This document shows positions 22,074 to 30,170 of a stretch of 33,002 nt of DNA, piece after piece. Position numbers and translations under genes: made by a program. This DNA is from Anaerolineales bacterium. Its GTDB lineage: Bacteria; Chloroflexota; Anaerolineae; Anaerolineales; Villigracilaceae. The DNA is taken from NCBI GenBank assembly GCA_013360875.1, contig JABWAU010000030.1:1-33002 (forward strand). Reading direction: 5' to 3'. The stretch's first letter is position 1, and the number at the start of each line of letters is the position of its first letter. A model generated the notes under the pieces. The model saw nothing but the letters and a program-made list of their open reading frames with translations. It made no database searches and was not told the origin of the DNA.

Positions 22074-23906
22074 TCAGTCGCTGGATGAGTCAGCGGACGG
22101 GATCTCCTCCAATTCCGCGTTGATGCCGGAAAAATATCCCTTGCTCTCGCTGTAGGGGGAGTAATATTTGTAACCGCCGTAATAGTAACTGCGGTTGCGC
22201 GGAATGCGGTTGAGGACCACGCCGACCACCCTCACGCCCGCGCGCCGGTAGAGTTCCATGGAACTGAGGGCGGAAGCCGCGCTCGTCTTGCCCGGCTTGA
22301 TCACGAGCAATACGGCGTCCACTTTTGCCGCCAGCACCTGCGCGTCGGCGACCAGGGAGGGCGGGGTGTCAATGATGACCATTTCCGCAATGGAGCGCAG
22401 TTCCTCCAGGATCCAGCCCATGCGGTCGGAGCCAAGCAATTCCGCGGGGTTGGGCGGCAGGTTCCCGGTGGTGATGATGGACAGTTTGGGCAGGTCCACT
22501 TTGTTGCGGGCGATCTTCAGCACGTCCGTCTGGTCGCGGAACAGGTTGGTCAATCCGTCCTGGTTGGTCAGTCCCATGTAACGATGCACGTTGGGATGCC
22601 GCATGTCGGCGTCCAGCAATGCGACCTTCCGTTTCGCCTGGCTGTAGATCGCCGCCAGGTTGACGGCTATCGTCGTTTTGCCCTCGGAGGGTTCGGGGCT
22701 GGTCACGATCAGGGTGTGGATGGGCTTCTGGACGGAGGCATATTCGAGGTTGGTGCGAAGCGAGCGGAAGGCTTCCGAAACGGGGGAGCGCGGCTGGCGC
22801 GTGACGTACACCTCGAATCCCTTGCCCCTGTATTGCATGTCCGCAATGAAACCCAGCACGGGAACGCCCAGGACGCGCTCGACCTCATCCGGAGTCTTGA
22901 GGGTGTCGTCCAGGTGTTCGACGAGGAACACGATGCCGGCCGCAAGCATCAATCCCACCACGGCGGCGAGCGCAGTGTTCATCGCGGTGCGCGGACGGAT
23001 GGGCATCTCCGGCGTGGAGGCGGGTTCGATCTGGACGATGTTGGGCGTGTTTTGCAGGCGCGCCAGGCGGATCGTTTCGAGGCTGTTCAACAGGTTGATG
23101 TAGATCTGCTGGTATAGACTCAGCGTGGACTGGAGTTGCGATAACTGCGGGTCGTTGTCGTTCCCGCTCTGGATGGGCTGCCCGAAGACGAGCAGGTTCG
23201 AATAGATCTCCTGGTAGACGTTCAGCAGGGGTTTGATCTGGTTGATGCGCGCCTGTTTCTCGGCGATGAGCACCTTGTTCTGCGTGATATGGGTGGGCAG
23301 GGCGGCGATCTCCTGCTCCAATTGGAGGACCTCCTCCTGCAGGGGCGTGATCTGCTTCTCCAACTGCTCGATCTGTTCCTTCAGGTTCTGATTCGAGATC
23401 TGGCTGATGATGGTCTGCAAGCCCGAGATCTGGGTCTCCACCTGCTGGATCTGTTCGCGCAGGCTCGCCTCGGCGGAATTGAAACGTCCAGCCTGGAAGG
23501 CGTCGTTCTGCTCGATCAATTTATCCACCAGCACGTTGGCGATGGCGGCGGCGTGTTCGGGGTTCTCGTCCTCCACGGTCAACTGGATGACCTGCGTGTC
23601 GCGGATCTGCTGGACGCTGATCTGCTCCCGTTCGACCTCGAAGCCCAATTCCGCCGAAGCCGCGTCCAGGACGGGCTGCGTGGTGACCAGTTGAACGTAG
23701 GTCTGGGTCAATTGTTGCGCGCTCAGGTAAGTGTAATCGGAGGCGCTTTCCTGCGGCGGGCGCATGACCATGATGCGCGTGGATGCCTGATAGATTGGCG
23801 TCTGGTATTTGCTGAAAAAATACCCTCCTGCCCCTCCCAGGAGCAGACCCAAAATCAGAAGCCATGCCCAGTGTTTGACGATGCGAAAATATTCCTTCAA
23901 TTCCAT
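22074..23906 (-). CDS. Wzz/BY-kinase exopolysaccharide chain-length regulator (Wzc-like)
   Basis: A polysaccharide co-polymerase fused to a bacterial tyrosine kinase, which controls export and chain length of surface polysaccharide in the inner membrane. Layout: TM1 at about 14-31, Wzz domain, long coiled coil at about 140-225, TM2 at about 310-330, then the kinase with Walker A SPEPSEGKTT (403-412), Walker A' VALLDADMRHP (428-438) and Walker B VIIDTPP (510-516). The C-terminal tyrosine cluster that is autophosphorylated has eight tyrosines between 574 and 591. All kinase motifs are intact. AGGAG precedes the ATG, and a separate promoter lies about 64 bases upstream. It is followed by its phosphatase. 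Confidence 0.94.
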   Translation of the reverse strand: MELKEYFRIVKHWAWLLILGLLLGGAGGYFFSKYQTPIYQASTRIMVMRPPQESASDYTYLSAQQLTQTYVQLVTTQPVLDAASAELGFEVEREQISVQQIRDTQVIQLTVEDENPEHAAAIANVLVDKLIEQNDAFQAGRFNSAEASLREQIQQVETQISGLQTIISQISNQNLKEQIEQLEKQITPLQEEVLQLEQEIAALPTHITQNKVLIAEKQARINQIKPLLNVYQEIYSNLLVFGQPIQSGNDNDPQLSQLQSTLSLYQQIYINLLNSLETIRLARLQNTPNIVQIEPASTPEMPIRPRTAMNTALAAVVGLMLAAGIVFLVEHLDDTLKTPDEVERVLGVPVLGFIADMQYRGKGFEVYVTRQPRSPVSEAFRSLRTNLEYASVQKPIHTLIVTSPEPSEGKTTIAVNLAAIYSQAKRKVALLDADMRHPNVHRYMGLTNQDGLTNLFRDQTDVLKIARNKVDLPKLSIITTGNLPPNPAELLGSDRMGWILEELRSIAEMVIIDTPPSLVADAQVLAAKVDAVLLVIKPGKTSAASALSSMELYRRAGVRVVGVVLNRIPRNRSYYYGGYKYYSPYSESKGYFSGINAELEEIPSADSSSD

Positions 23907-23969
23907 CCAAAACTCCTAAAGTGCGGGGACAGGCTTATCCTGCCGCTGGTGCACGCCACACTTGAAATA

Positions 23970-23999
23970 ATTGTACACGTTCTTCTCTGTCACAAACAA
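23970..23999 (-). promoter_or_regulatory. Candidate sigma-70 promoter for the wzc-like gene
   Basis: On the minus strand TTGTTT (23994-23999) and TACAAT (23970-23975) are 18 bases apart, within an AT-rich island in otherwise GC-rich DNA. The start codon is 64 bases further on. The spacer from the DegT gene (23907-24068) holds no gene. Confidence 0.5.
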
Positions 24000-24068
24000 G
24001 ATAACAAAATAATTGTTTTCAATGCGCGCTGTAGGCGGACATTACACCTGCTCCGGCACGCAAGGCTT

Positions 24069-25229
24069 TCATGCCAAAGCCCGCGCCACGCCCGCCAGCG
24101 ACGTTTGCACCGCTTTCGCCACAAAGCGGATGTCGTCCTCGGAGAGGGCAGGGTAGAGCGGCAGGGTCACTTCGCGCGTCGCCGCCGATTCGGTCTGCGG
24201 CAGGTTCGCTGCACCGGGCGGGTTCAAGTCTCGATAGGCGCTGAAGCGGTGAATCGGCGGATAGTGGATGCTGGTCTGAATGCCCTGCGCCTTCATATTC
24301 TCCATGAACGACTCGCGCGGCGTTCCATCGGGGAGCAGGATCGGGAGCAAATGGCACGCTGAAACGCCGGGATGCTCTTCGAACGGGACGACGATCTCGG
24401 GGGAGAGTTCAGCGAGCAATTGACGATAGAGCGCAGTCTTCTCCCGCCGCAGTCGGTTGTTGCGCGGGAGTTTCTTCAATTGCTCGCGCCCCAACGAAGA
24501 ACGGATCTCGTCAATGCGGTAGTTGTACCCCAAATCCACCACGTCATAACTCCAGGCGTGACCTTTGTGCCGGTCCCAGGTGAGGCTGGTCATGCCGTGC
24601 GAGCGCAAAAGGCGCAGCCGTTCAGCCAGTTCGTCGTCGTCCGTGACCAGCATCCCGCCCTCGCCGGTGGTCATGTTCTTGTTTGAAAAGAAACTATAAC
24701 AGCCGATCTGTCCCCAGGTTCCCAACATGCGGCCCTCGAGTTCAGAACCGATGGCGTGCGCGGCGTCCTCGATGACGACCAGCCCGTGTTCTTCCGCAAG
24801 CGAGAGAATGGCCGGCATGTCGCAGGCATAGCCGCCGTAATGCACCACCAGGATGGCGCGCGTGCGCGGGGTGATGCAGGCTTCGATGGAGCGCGGAGAG
24901 ATGTTCAGGTCGTTTTCGCCTGCGATATCGGCGAAGACGGGAATGGCTCCGGCGTAGCGGACGGCATTGGCGGTCGCGACAAACGTCAGGGAGGGAAGAA
25001 TCGCCTCGTCTCCCGCGCCCAATCCGCCCGCCACACAAGCGAGATGTAACGCGGCAGTGGCATTCGTCACCGCGATGGCGTGACGCGCGCCGACGTACGC
25101 CGCGAACTCCTCTTCGAACTCCCGCGTCACGGCGCCCATCGTCAGCCAGCGGCTCTTCACCACTTGCTGAACGGCTTCCTCCTCCTCGGCTCCAAAATCA
25201 ATGTCGGAAAGCGGAACACGCCAATTCAC
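24069..25229 (-). CDS. DegT/DnrJ/EryC1 sugar aminotransferase
   Basis: A PLP enzyme that transfers an amino group, usually from glutamate, to a nucleotide-linked 4-keto or 3-keto sugar. In 386 residues: ATNATAALHLA cofactor-binding segment at about 54-64, VIEDAAHAIGS with D155, and the PLP lysine K184 in FFSNKNMTTGEGG. The start is GTG at 25229, because GAGGAG stands just upstream, overlapping the preceding stop codon. The longer frame to 25319 would overlap the nucleotidyltransferase by 88 bases. With the 4,6-dehydratase upstream, a 4-amino-4,6-dideoxy sugar is the likely product (inference). It is the last gene of its operon. Confidence 0.92.
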   Translation of the reverse strand: MNWRVPLSDIDFGAEEEEAVQQVVKSRWLTMGAVTREFEEEFAAYVGARHAIAVTNATAALHLACVAGGLGAGDEAILPSLTFVATANAVRYAGAIPVFADIAGENDLNISPRSIEACITPRTRAILVVHYGGYACDMPAILSLAEEHGLVVIEDAAHAIGSELEGRMLGTWGQIGCYSFFSNKNMTTGEGGMLVTDDDELAERLRLLRSHGMTSLTWDRHKGHAWSYDVVDLGYNYRIDEIRSSLGREQLKKLPRNNRLRREKTALYRQLLAELSPEIVVPFEEHPGVSACHLLPILLPDGTPRESFMENMKAQGIQTSIHYPPIHRFSAYRDLNPPGAANLPQTESAATREVTLPLYPALSEDDIRFVAKAVQTSLAGVARALA

Positions 25230-25231
25230 AA

Positions 25232-25942
25232 CTACTCCTCGGGCAAAAACTGTTCCCGCATGCTGGCGAAATCTTCGGCGGCTTGGGCGTAATCGTCGGG
25301 GCGACCCAAATCCATCCAATAGCCGTCAAAGGGATAACCGACGACCTTTTCGCCGGCGGCAATCAATTTCAAGACGAGTTCGGGGAAGTCAAGATACACA
25401 TTATGAGGGATGAATTTCAACACCTGCGGCTCGAAAACGTAGATGCCCATGCTGACCGTGTAATCGTAGGTGGGCTTTTCGATGTAACCGCTGATGCGGT
25501 GACCGCCATCCGATTGCACCACCCCCAGGTCAATTTTGACCTGCCGCTGGTGAACGGCAATAGTGGCAATGCCGCCCTGTGCCTTGTGAAACGCCGCCAG
25601 TTCTCGAAAATCCAGCGTGGTCAACACGTCGCCATTGGTGACGAGGAAAGTCGAGTCCAGCCCCTCAATCAGTGAAAGCGGACCCGCCGTACCAAGCGGC
25701 TTCTCCTCGTAACTGTACGAGATGTTCATCCCCCACTGCTGCCCGTCCATGAAGAACGTGCGCAGCAGGTTGGCAAGGTGTCCTACGGTGAGCGTCACAT
25801 CGGTAATGCCAGCCCGTTTCATCTGCTTGAGCATCACTTCCAGAATGGGCATATCGCCGATGGGCATGAGCGGCTTGGGCAGAATTTTCGTGTACGGCGA
25901 AAGGCGCGTGCCCCTGCCCCCCGCCAAAATGACCGCCTTCAT
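25232..25942 (-). CDS. Sugar-1-phosphate nucleotidyltransferase
   Basis: Activates a sugar 1-phosphate with an NTP to give a nucleotide sugar. In 236 residues: signature LAGGRGTRLSPYTKILPKPLMPIGD at about 6-30, metal-binding D in TNGDV at about 104, and GYIEKPTYDYTVSMGIYVF in the sugar-binding part. No C-terminal hexapeptide domain is present, so it is not GlmU. AGGAGGG overlaps the end of the dehydratase gene. In legionaminic-type pathways an equivalent enzyme (PtmE) is grouped with LegB and LegC, which fits the order here, but base and sugar cannot be read. Confidence 0.9.
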   Translation of the reverse strand: MKAVILAGGRGTRLSPYTKILPKPLMPIGDMPILEVMLKQMKRAGITDVTLTVGHLANLLRTFFMDGQQWGMNISYSYEEKPLGTAGPLSLIEGLDSTFLVTNGDVLTTLDFRELAAFHKAQGGIATIAVHQRQVKIDLGVVQSDGGHRISGYIEKPTYDYTVSMGIYVFEPQVLKFIPHNVYLDFPELVLKLIAAGEKVVGYPFDGYWMDLGRPDDYAQAAEDFASMREQFLPEE

Positions 25943-25951
25943 GCGTCCCTC

Positions 25952-26947
25952 CTAGAACTCATACGTACCCACTGTATAACGATGCAGGTTGTCGCGAATC
26001 CACTCGATGGTAAGCCTCAGCCCCTCGTCCAGCGCGACCGAGGGTTTCCATCCCAGCCGCTGGACGGCGAGGGAATTATCGGACACCAGCCGCAAGACCT
26101 CAGACGCTTCCGGTCTTAACCGACGCCTGTCTTCTGTTATTCTGACAGTTCTGCCAATCTGACGGAGAATCCGCTCCGCCAGATCGCCAATGGAAATCTC
26201 CTCGCCGGTTCCCAGGTTGAAGACGCCGCCCTCCACGCCCGGCGTTTCTGCCGCACGCAGAAAACCATTCACCGTGTCGGTGACAAACGTGAAGTCTCGC
26301 GTGGTGGTCAGGCTGCCGAGACGAATCTCCTCCTGTGCCAGCGCCTGCGTGATGATGGTGGGAATCACCGCCCGCGCCGACTGTCTCGGTCCAAACGTGT
26401 TGAACGGGCGCACCGTCACGGCGGGCAGGCTGTAGGCGGCGATGAAACTTTCCACCAGTTTGTCCGCGCCGATTTTGCTGGCGGAATAGGGCGATTGTCC
26501 CTGCAAAACGTGACTTTCGCTGATGGGCGTCTGCCGCGCTGTGCCATACACCTCACTCGTGGAGGTATGCACCAGCCGCCCCACCCCATGCTCGTGGCAC
26601 GCCATCAGCACGTTGAGCGTCCCCATGAAGTTGACCGACGCCACTTCTGCCGGATGGACGTAAGAGTACGGAATGGAAATCAGCGCCCCCAGGTGAAAGA
26701 CCAGGTCGCAGCCTTTCACTGCCTGCCCAACCGCGTGTTCATCGCGCAAGTCGCCGGCGACGATTTCAACCTGCGCAAGGTCATCGGGGGGAAGCAGTTT
26801 GAGCAAACCGGCGTCGCCGCGCGAGTTGTAGCGCACGAAAGCGCGCACCTTCGCCCCTTTGTGCAGGAGCGCCTCCACCAGATGACTGCCGATGAACCCC
26901 CCTGCCCCGGTCACCAGCGCCTGCCGCCCGCGCCAAAATTCGCTCAT
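25952..26947 (-). CDS. NAD-dependent sugar 4,6-dehydratase/epimerase (LegB-like)
   Basis: An extended short-chain dehydrogenase acting on a nucleotide sugar. In 331 residues: NAD loop TGAGGFIG at 13-20, STSEVYG at 129-135 and catalytic Y154-SAS-K158. The run ALISIPYSYVHP, the LQGQSPYSASKIGADKLVES segment and FGPRQSARAVIPTIITQ closely match what I recall of LegB-family 4,6-dehydratases (legionaminic acid/bacillosamine-type pathways). Its start overlaps the preceding stop (ATGA), so it is coupled to the sugar transferase gene. It would supply the 4-keto sugar for the DegT aminotransferase. Confidence 0.9.
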   Translation of the reverse strand: MSEFWRGRQALVTGAGGFIGSHLVEALLHKGAKVRAFVRYNSRGDAGLLKLLPPDDLAQVEIVAGDLRDEHAVGQAVKGCDLVFHLGALISIPYSYVHPAEVASVNFMGTLNVLMACHEHGVGRLVHTSTSEVYGTARQTPISESHVLQGQSPYSASKIGADKLVESFIAAYSLPAVTVRPFNTFGPRQSARAVIPTIITQALAQEEIRLGSLTTTRDFTFVTDTVNGFLRAAETPGVEGGVFNLGTGEEISIGDLAERILRQIGRTVRITEDRRRLRPEASEVLRLVSDNSLAVQRLGWKPSVALDEGLRLTIEWIRDNLHRYTVGTYEF

Positions 26948-28494
26948 AGGGCAACCTGCTCTGCCGTTTCCTGCACAGCGAAAGCCTCGGCAGGCGCGGG
27001 CTTCGTCAATTGACGACGCAGCAGGTTGAGCACATCCGAAAGCATCACCACGCGCAAGCCGGTCTTACAGCAAATGGTCAGGATGCGCCTGCGGTCATCC
27101 CTATCCAGGCGGGTGATGGCGTGGAAGATGACGCCCACATCATGCTTTTTCACCAGGTCGGGAATATCGGCTGTGGAGCCGAGCACCTTCAGCCCCTCGT
27201 AGCGCATCCCGTGCTTTGAGGGGTCATCGTCCACAATGCCGACAATTTTATAAATCCGCTTGAACTCGCGCCGCTCTAACAGCCACGCCGCAAATTCACT
27301 CCCTTCCCCCGCCCCCACCACCAGCACGCGCTCCGGCGCGCCAAAGGTGCTGTTGCGGAGAGTGATCCAGCGGCTGGCAAGCCCGGTGACCAGGCGCAGA
27401 CGGTAGCGCACGGCAATGAAGCCCAACAGCACCACCAATCCTGCCGCCGACATAAAACGCACCGGCGGAAAGATGTGCGGGTGATACGCCAATTCGATGC
27501 CAATCACCGTCACGGTGACCAGAGCGCAGGACGCAAACAGACGCAGAACATCCTCCGCCGCCGGATACGCCCAGGAGACCCCCTTCAACCCCAGCAGTGT
27601 GTTGAACAGACTGAAGAGAAACGCCAGCACAACCGCCAGCGAGACGGCGCGGTCGAGACCGATATCCAGCGGTCCGCTCAACCGCCAGAGGAACCCCGTC
27701 AAACCAACGCCGAGGAGGGCAATCACAAAATCGGTGACAAACCAGTTCAGGTAGCGGCGCGAGAGGCGGGTGATGGGTCCGCCAAAGAGCCAGGCTTCGG
27801 AAATGGGTTTGCGGCTGAGGCGCGGGATCAGCACAACAAACGTCCAGAACAGCGTGTCGAGGTCAGTGAGGAGGTTATGATGGCGAACGTAGAGTTGGTC
27901 GAGGCGGAGTTTGTCGGGCAGAATGTTTTCGAGGTAGTCGTCAATCACACGGTCGGGGTTGAGGCGCTTTTCTTCGTCGCGGTAGAGAATACTCGCAGGA
28001 CTGGTGATGCCCGGACGAACCGAAAGGATTTCGTCCCGTATCACAGGAGACCATGTACGGACGATCTCCGGCGCTTCGGGGCGCGGACCGACGAGACTCA
28101 TCTCGCCAATCAGCACGTTCCACAACTGAGGCAGTTCGTTCAACTTGGTGTCGCGCAGCCAATGTCCCAGCGGGGTGATGCGTGGATCGTCCCGCCCGGT
28201 GAGCGGAGGTCCGCTATAACTGGCTGGCTCTTCGCGCATGGTGCGGAATTTGAGGATGCGGAACTCCCTCCCATGCCTGCCCACCCGCCTCCCCCAGTAG
28301 AAGACGGGACCGGGTGAATCGCGTTTGATGAGGATTCCCAGCGCCAGGAACAAAGGGGAGAGCAGGATCAGTCCCAGCGCGGCGGCAATGACATCCAGCA
28401 GGCGCTTGGTGAGGTCGGAAAGCCGTTTGCCAAAGCGGGCAACCAGCCCGGGCAAAGAGAGCAGTGAGGGCAAAGTAATAGAAATGTTTTGCAT
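26944..28494 (-). CDS. Sugar-phosphate transferase with reversed domain order (PglC-type domain first)
   Basis: Likely starts polysaccharide assembly by moving a phosphosugar from a nucleotide sugar to undecaprenyl phosphate. Residues about 25-235 are the monotopic phosphoglycosyl transferase domain: re-entrant helix LLDVIAAALGLILLSPLFLALGILIK, KFRTM, LRDTKLNELPQLWNVL and MSLVGPRPE. Residues about 250-370 hold four membrane segments. A Rossmann (CoA_binding_3-like) domain, VLVVGAGEGSEFAAWLL, follows to residue 500. In WbaP-type enzymes the membrane and Rossmann parts come first. The usual Asp-Glu catalytic pair reads N119-E120 here. AAGGA lies ten bases before the ATG. The gene ends overlapping the dehydratase. 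Confidence 0.88.
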   Translation of the reverse strand: MQNISITLPSLLSLPGLVARFGKRLSDLTKRLLDVIAAALGLILLSPLFLALGILIKRDSPGPVFYWGRRVGRHGREFRILKFRTMREEPASYSGPPLTGRDDPRITPLGHWLRDTKLNELPQLWNVLIGEMSLVGPRPEAPEIVRTWSPVIRDEILSVRPGITSPASILYRDEEKRLNPDRVIDDYLENILPDKLRLDQLYVRHHNLLTDLDTLFWTFVVLIPRLSRKPISEAWLFGGPITRLSRRYLNWFVTDFVIALLGVGLTGFLWRLSGPLDIGLDRAVSLAVVLAFLFSLFNTLLGLKGVSWAYPAAEDVLRLFASCALVTVTVIGIELAYHPHIFPPVRFMSAAGLVVLLGFIAVRYRLRLVTGLASRWITLRNSTFGAPERVLVVGAGEGSEFAAWLLERREFKRIYKIVGIVDDDPSKHGMRYEGLKVLGSTADIPDLVKKHDVGVIFHAITRLDRDDRRRILTICCKTGLRVVMLSDVLNLLRRQLTKPAPAEAFAVQETAEQVAL

Positions 28495-28518
28495 AATGAA
28501 AGAATCCTTGCGTGAAAC

Positions 28519-29442
28519 TTATCTGGACTGCAAAGGTGGAGGCAGGGGTTGCTTTTCGAGCGGCAGCCGCCCCTGCAAATAAAACCGCAGCATACCTTCG
28601 GCTTTGGAGAGGGTGGTGTCTCCGCGTCTCAGCCGCAGCCCCGCCTTGAGGAGCGCATGGCTGACGCGGTTCATGAACGGACGCAGCCAGGGATGAAAGA
28701 CTACCATCTGCCGCACAGGCTTGGCAGTATACCCCATGCGGAATTTGAATTCGTCCACGCTGGGGGGCGCATCGAGGGAATGAAGACCGTAGAGGATTTT
28801 TGTCCTATTTCCCAGACGGGAAATCACACTGGCAGTGACAGCATATGTCAGGGCGTTGTTGACGCCCAAAGGGAGATATTTGGTAAGACTTTGGTGGTAC
28901 AAAATGCAATAATAGTCGTCGCACAAAAAGGCAAGCAAGGATGCGGCTAATTTCCCTTGAACCAGAGCCCCCCATGCTTCGAAGCCACTCAGCCCCTCTG
29001 CGCTGGCACATAGTCTTTGCCAGTCCTGCTCCGTTTCGGCACGCGGACGTGCCTGGCGCGCCAAAGTATCCCGTCTTAATTCCCAGCCTTCGGTGGCAAG
29101 GCGGCGAATGGGGATTTGCTCGATGGATGACACCGATAATCCTTTTTTCACATCGTGCCGCGCTTTTTTAGGCAGGTCATTTGAAGAGTACCGATCTCTA
29201 TCTAAGACCACATGATAGCTGAGGGCGCCGATGAGGGAGGTCGGCGGCGTCGAATACCGAAGCGCCGCGGCTCGTTGGTCAGAGATTAATTTTTCGATTT
29301 CCTCTTCATCGGGAGAAATCACCCAATGATAAGGAAACGCCTGCAAAACACGCGGACCAAAGTCTGCCCAGTAACTGCTTTGCGTTTTGATGACCGTATG
29401 TCCCTGGCGGCGCAGCCATTCGGCAAAAATTTCAGCGTTCAT
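28519..29442 (-). CDS. GNAT/FemAB-like acyltransferase
   Basis: A 307-residue protein resembling FemAB-type tandem-GNAT enzymes that acylate sugars or peptides. The visible parts are DLPKKARHDVKKGL, a segment common before the second GNAT lobe, then GALVQGKLAASLLAFLCDDYYCILYHQSL and a helix LPLGVNNALTYAVTASVI. The C-terminal 60 residues are basic and Pro-rich. The substrate is unknown; in this operon an amino sugar is reasonable. The ATG overlaps the previous stop (ATGA), so it is translated together with the other GNAT gene. Confidence 0.72.
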   Translation of the reverse strand: MNAEIFAEWLRRQGHTVIKTQSSYWADFGPRVLQAFPYHWVISPDEEEIEKLISDQRAAALRYSTPPTSLIGALSYHVVLDRDRYSSNDLPKKARHDVKKGLSVSSIEQIPIRRLATEGWELRRDTLARQARPRAETEQDWQRLCASAEGLSGFEAWGALVQGKLAASLLAFLCDDYYCILYHQSLTKYLPLGVNNALTYAVTASVISRLGNRTKILYGLHSLDAPPSVDEFKFRMGYTAKPVRQMVVFHPWLRPFMNRVSHALLKAGLRLRRGDTTLSKAEGMLRFYLQGRLPLEKQPLPPPLQSR

Positions 29443-30170
29443 GACTTACTTTGGTGCATCAACAGGTCTGCGGGGATTCTTGCAGCAAGAGCCTGCTTGC
29501 GGTGAATGCCCAGCATCATGACAGTCCGCTCGAGGCGGCGGATGACATACCCCGCCCGCTGATCGCCCGAAAGCGAAGGCTTATTCCAAACCGCCACATG
29601 CGTCACGAGCGTTCGAATATGCGGGTGATGTAAACGCACATATTTCATGATGGTTTGTTGAATAGCGGGCAGAATCCGTTTGCCGCGAAAGGATTCGAAC
29701 GTCCAGCCGTCGTAGGTGTAGGCTTCATGTGGCTGAAGGGGATAGCCCGCTACGTTCCCCGGCGGGAATTCCAGCCAGACGAAGCCCGCCAGTCCGCCTT
29801 CTGCATACGCCGCAAAACACAGGTCGCCGCGCCTGAGGCGGGATTGAAACTGCTCCAGCCCAAATTCGCCTCGCAGCGCAAGGATTTCCTCCCTCCCCTG
29901 CCAGATGGTCAGGTCGCTTTTGGCGTTCAGCGTTTCAATCGTCAGCGGGATGGCAGGCAAGACCGGCTTATCGGGAACGGCAAGGTCCTTTTCCAGGCGG
30001 CAAACGGTTTCGGCAAGCAGCACATTCCGCCATGCCGCCCGCAGCGCCTCCCTGAACCCCTGCGCACGATACAAAGAGATGAACTTGCGCCTTCCCAGCG
30101 CGGCGTTTCGAGCCAGTTTTTGGAGGATGCCTTTCGCTTCACCTTGCATTCTATATCTCGACCTCAGCAT
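29439..30170 (-). CDS. GNAT family acetyltransferase
   Basis: A 243-residue protein with a basic helical N-terminal third (RNAALGRRKFISLYRAQGFREALRAAWR) and a GNAT-like core: GDLCFAAYAEGGLAGFVWLEF, then YTYDGWTFESFRGKRILPAIQQTIM, where the R-G-K-R-I-L segment is the acetyl-CoA loop. A similar layout is seen in GNAT proteins of exopolysaccharide clusters. The start at 30170 overlaps the upstream glycosyltransferase by seven bases; M8 (30149) is an alternative with GAGG upstream. It is a candidate for N-acylation of the aminated sugar. Confidence 0.72.
   Translation of the reverse strand: MLRSRYRMQGEAKGILQKLARNAALGRRKFISLYRAQGFREALRAAWRNVLLAETVCRLEKDLAVPDKPVLPAIPLTIETLNAKSDLTIWQGREEILALRGEFGLEQFQSRLRRGDLCFAAYAEGGLAGFVWLEFPPGNVAGYPLQPHEAYTYDGWTFESFRGKRILPAIQQTIMKYVRLHHPHIRTLVTHVAVWNKPSLSGDQRAGYVIRRLERTVMMLGIHRKQALAARIPADLLMHQSKS

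Noticed and set aside
23289-24362. 357-residue plus-strand reading frame with Leu/Gln-rich sequence
   Set aside because: It is the complement of the Wzc coiled coil and crosses the spacer into the DegT gene, so it is a shadow.
27475-28317. 280-residue plus-strand reading frame
   Set aside because: It is antisense to the sugar-phosphate transferase, whose catalytic motifs are clear.
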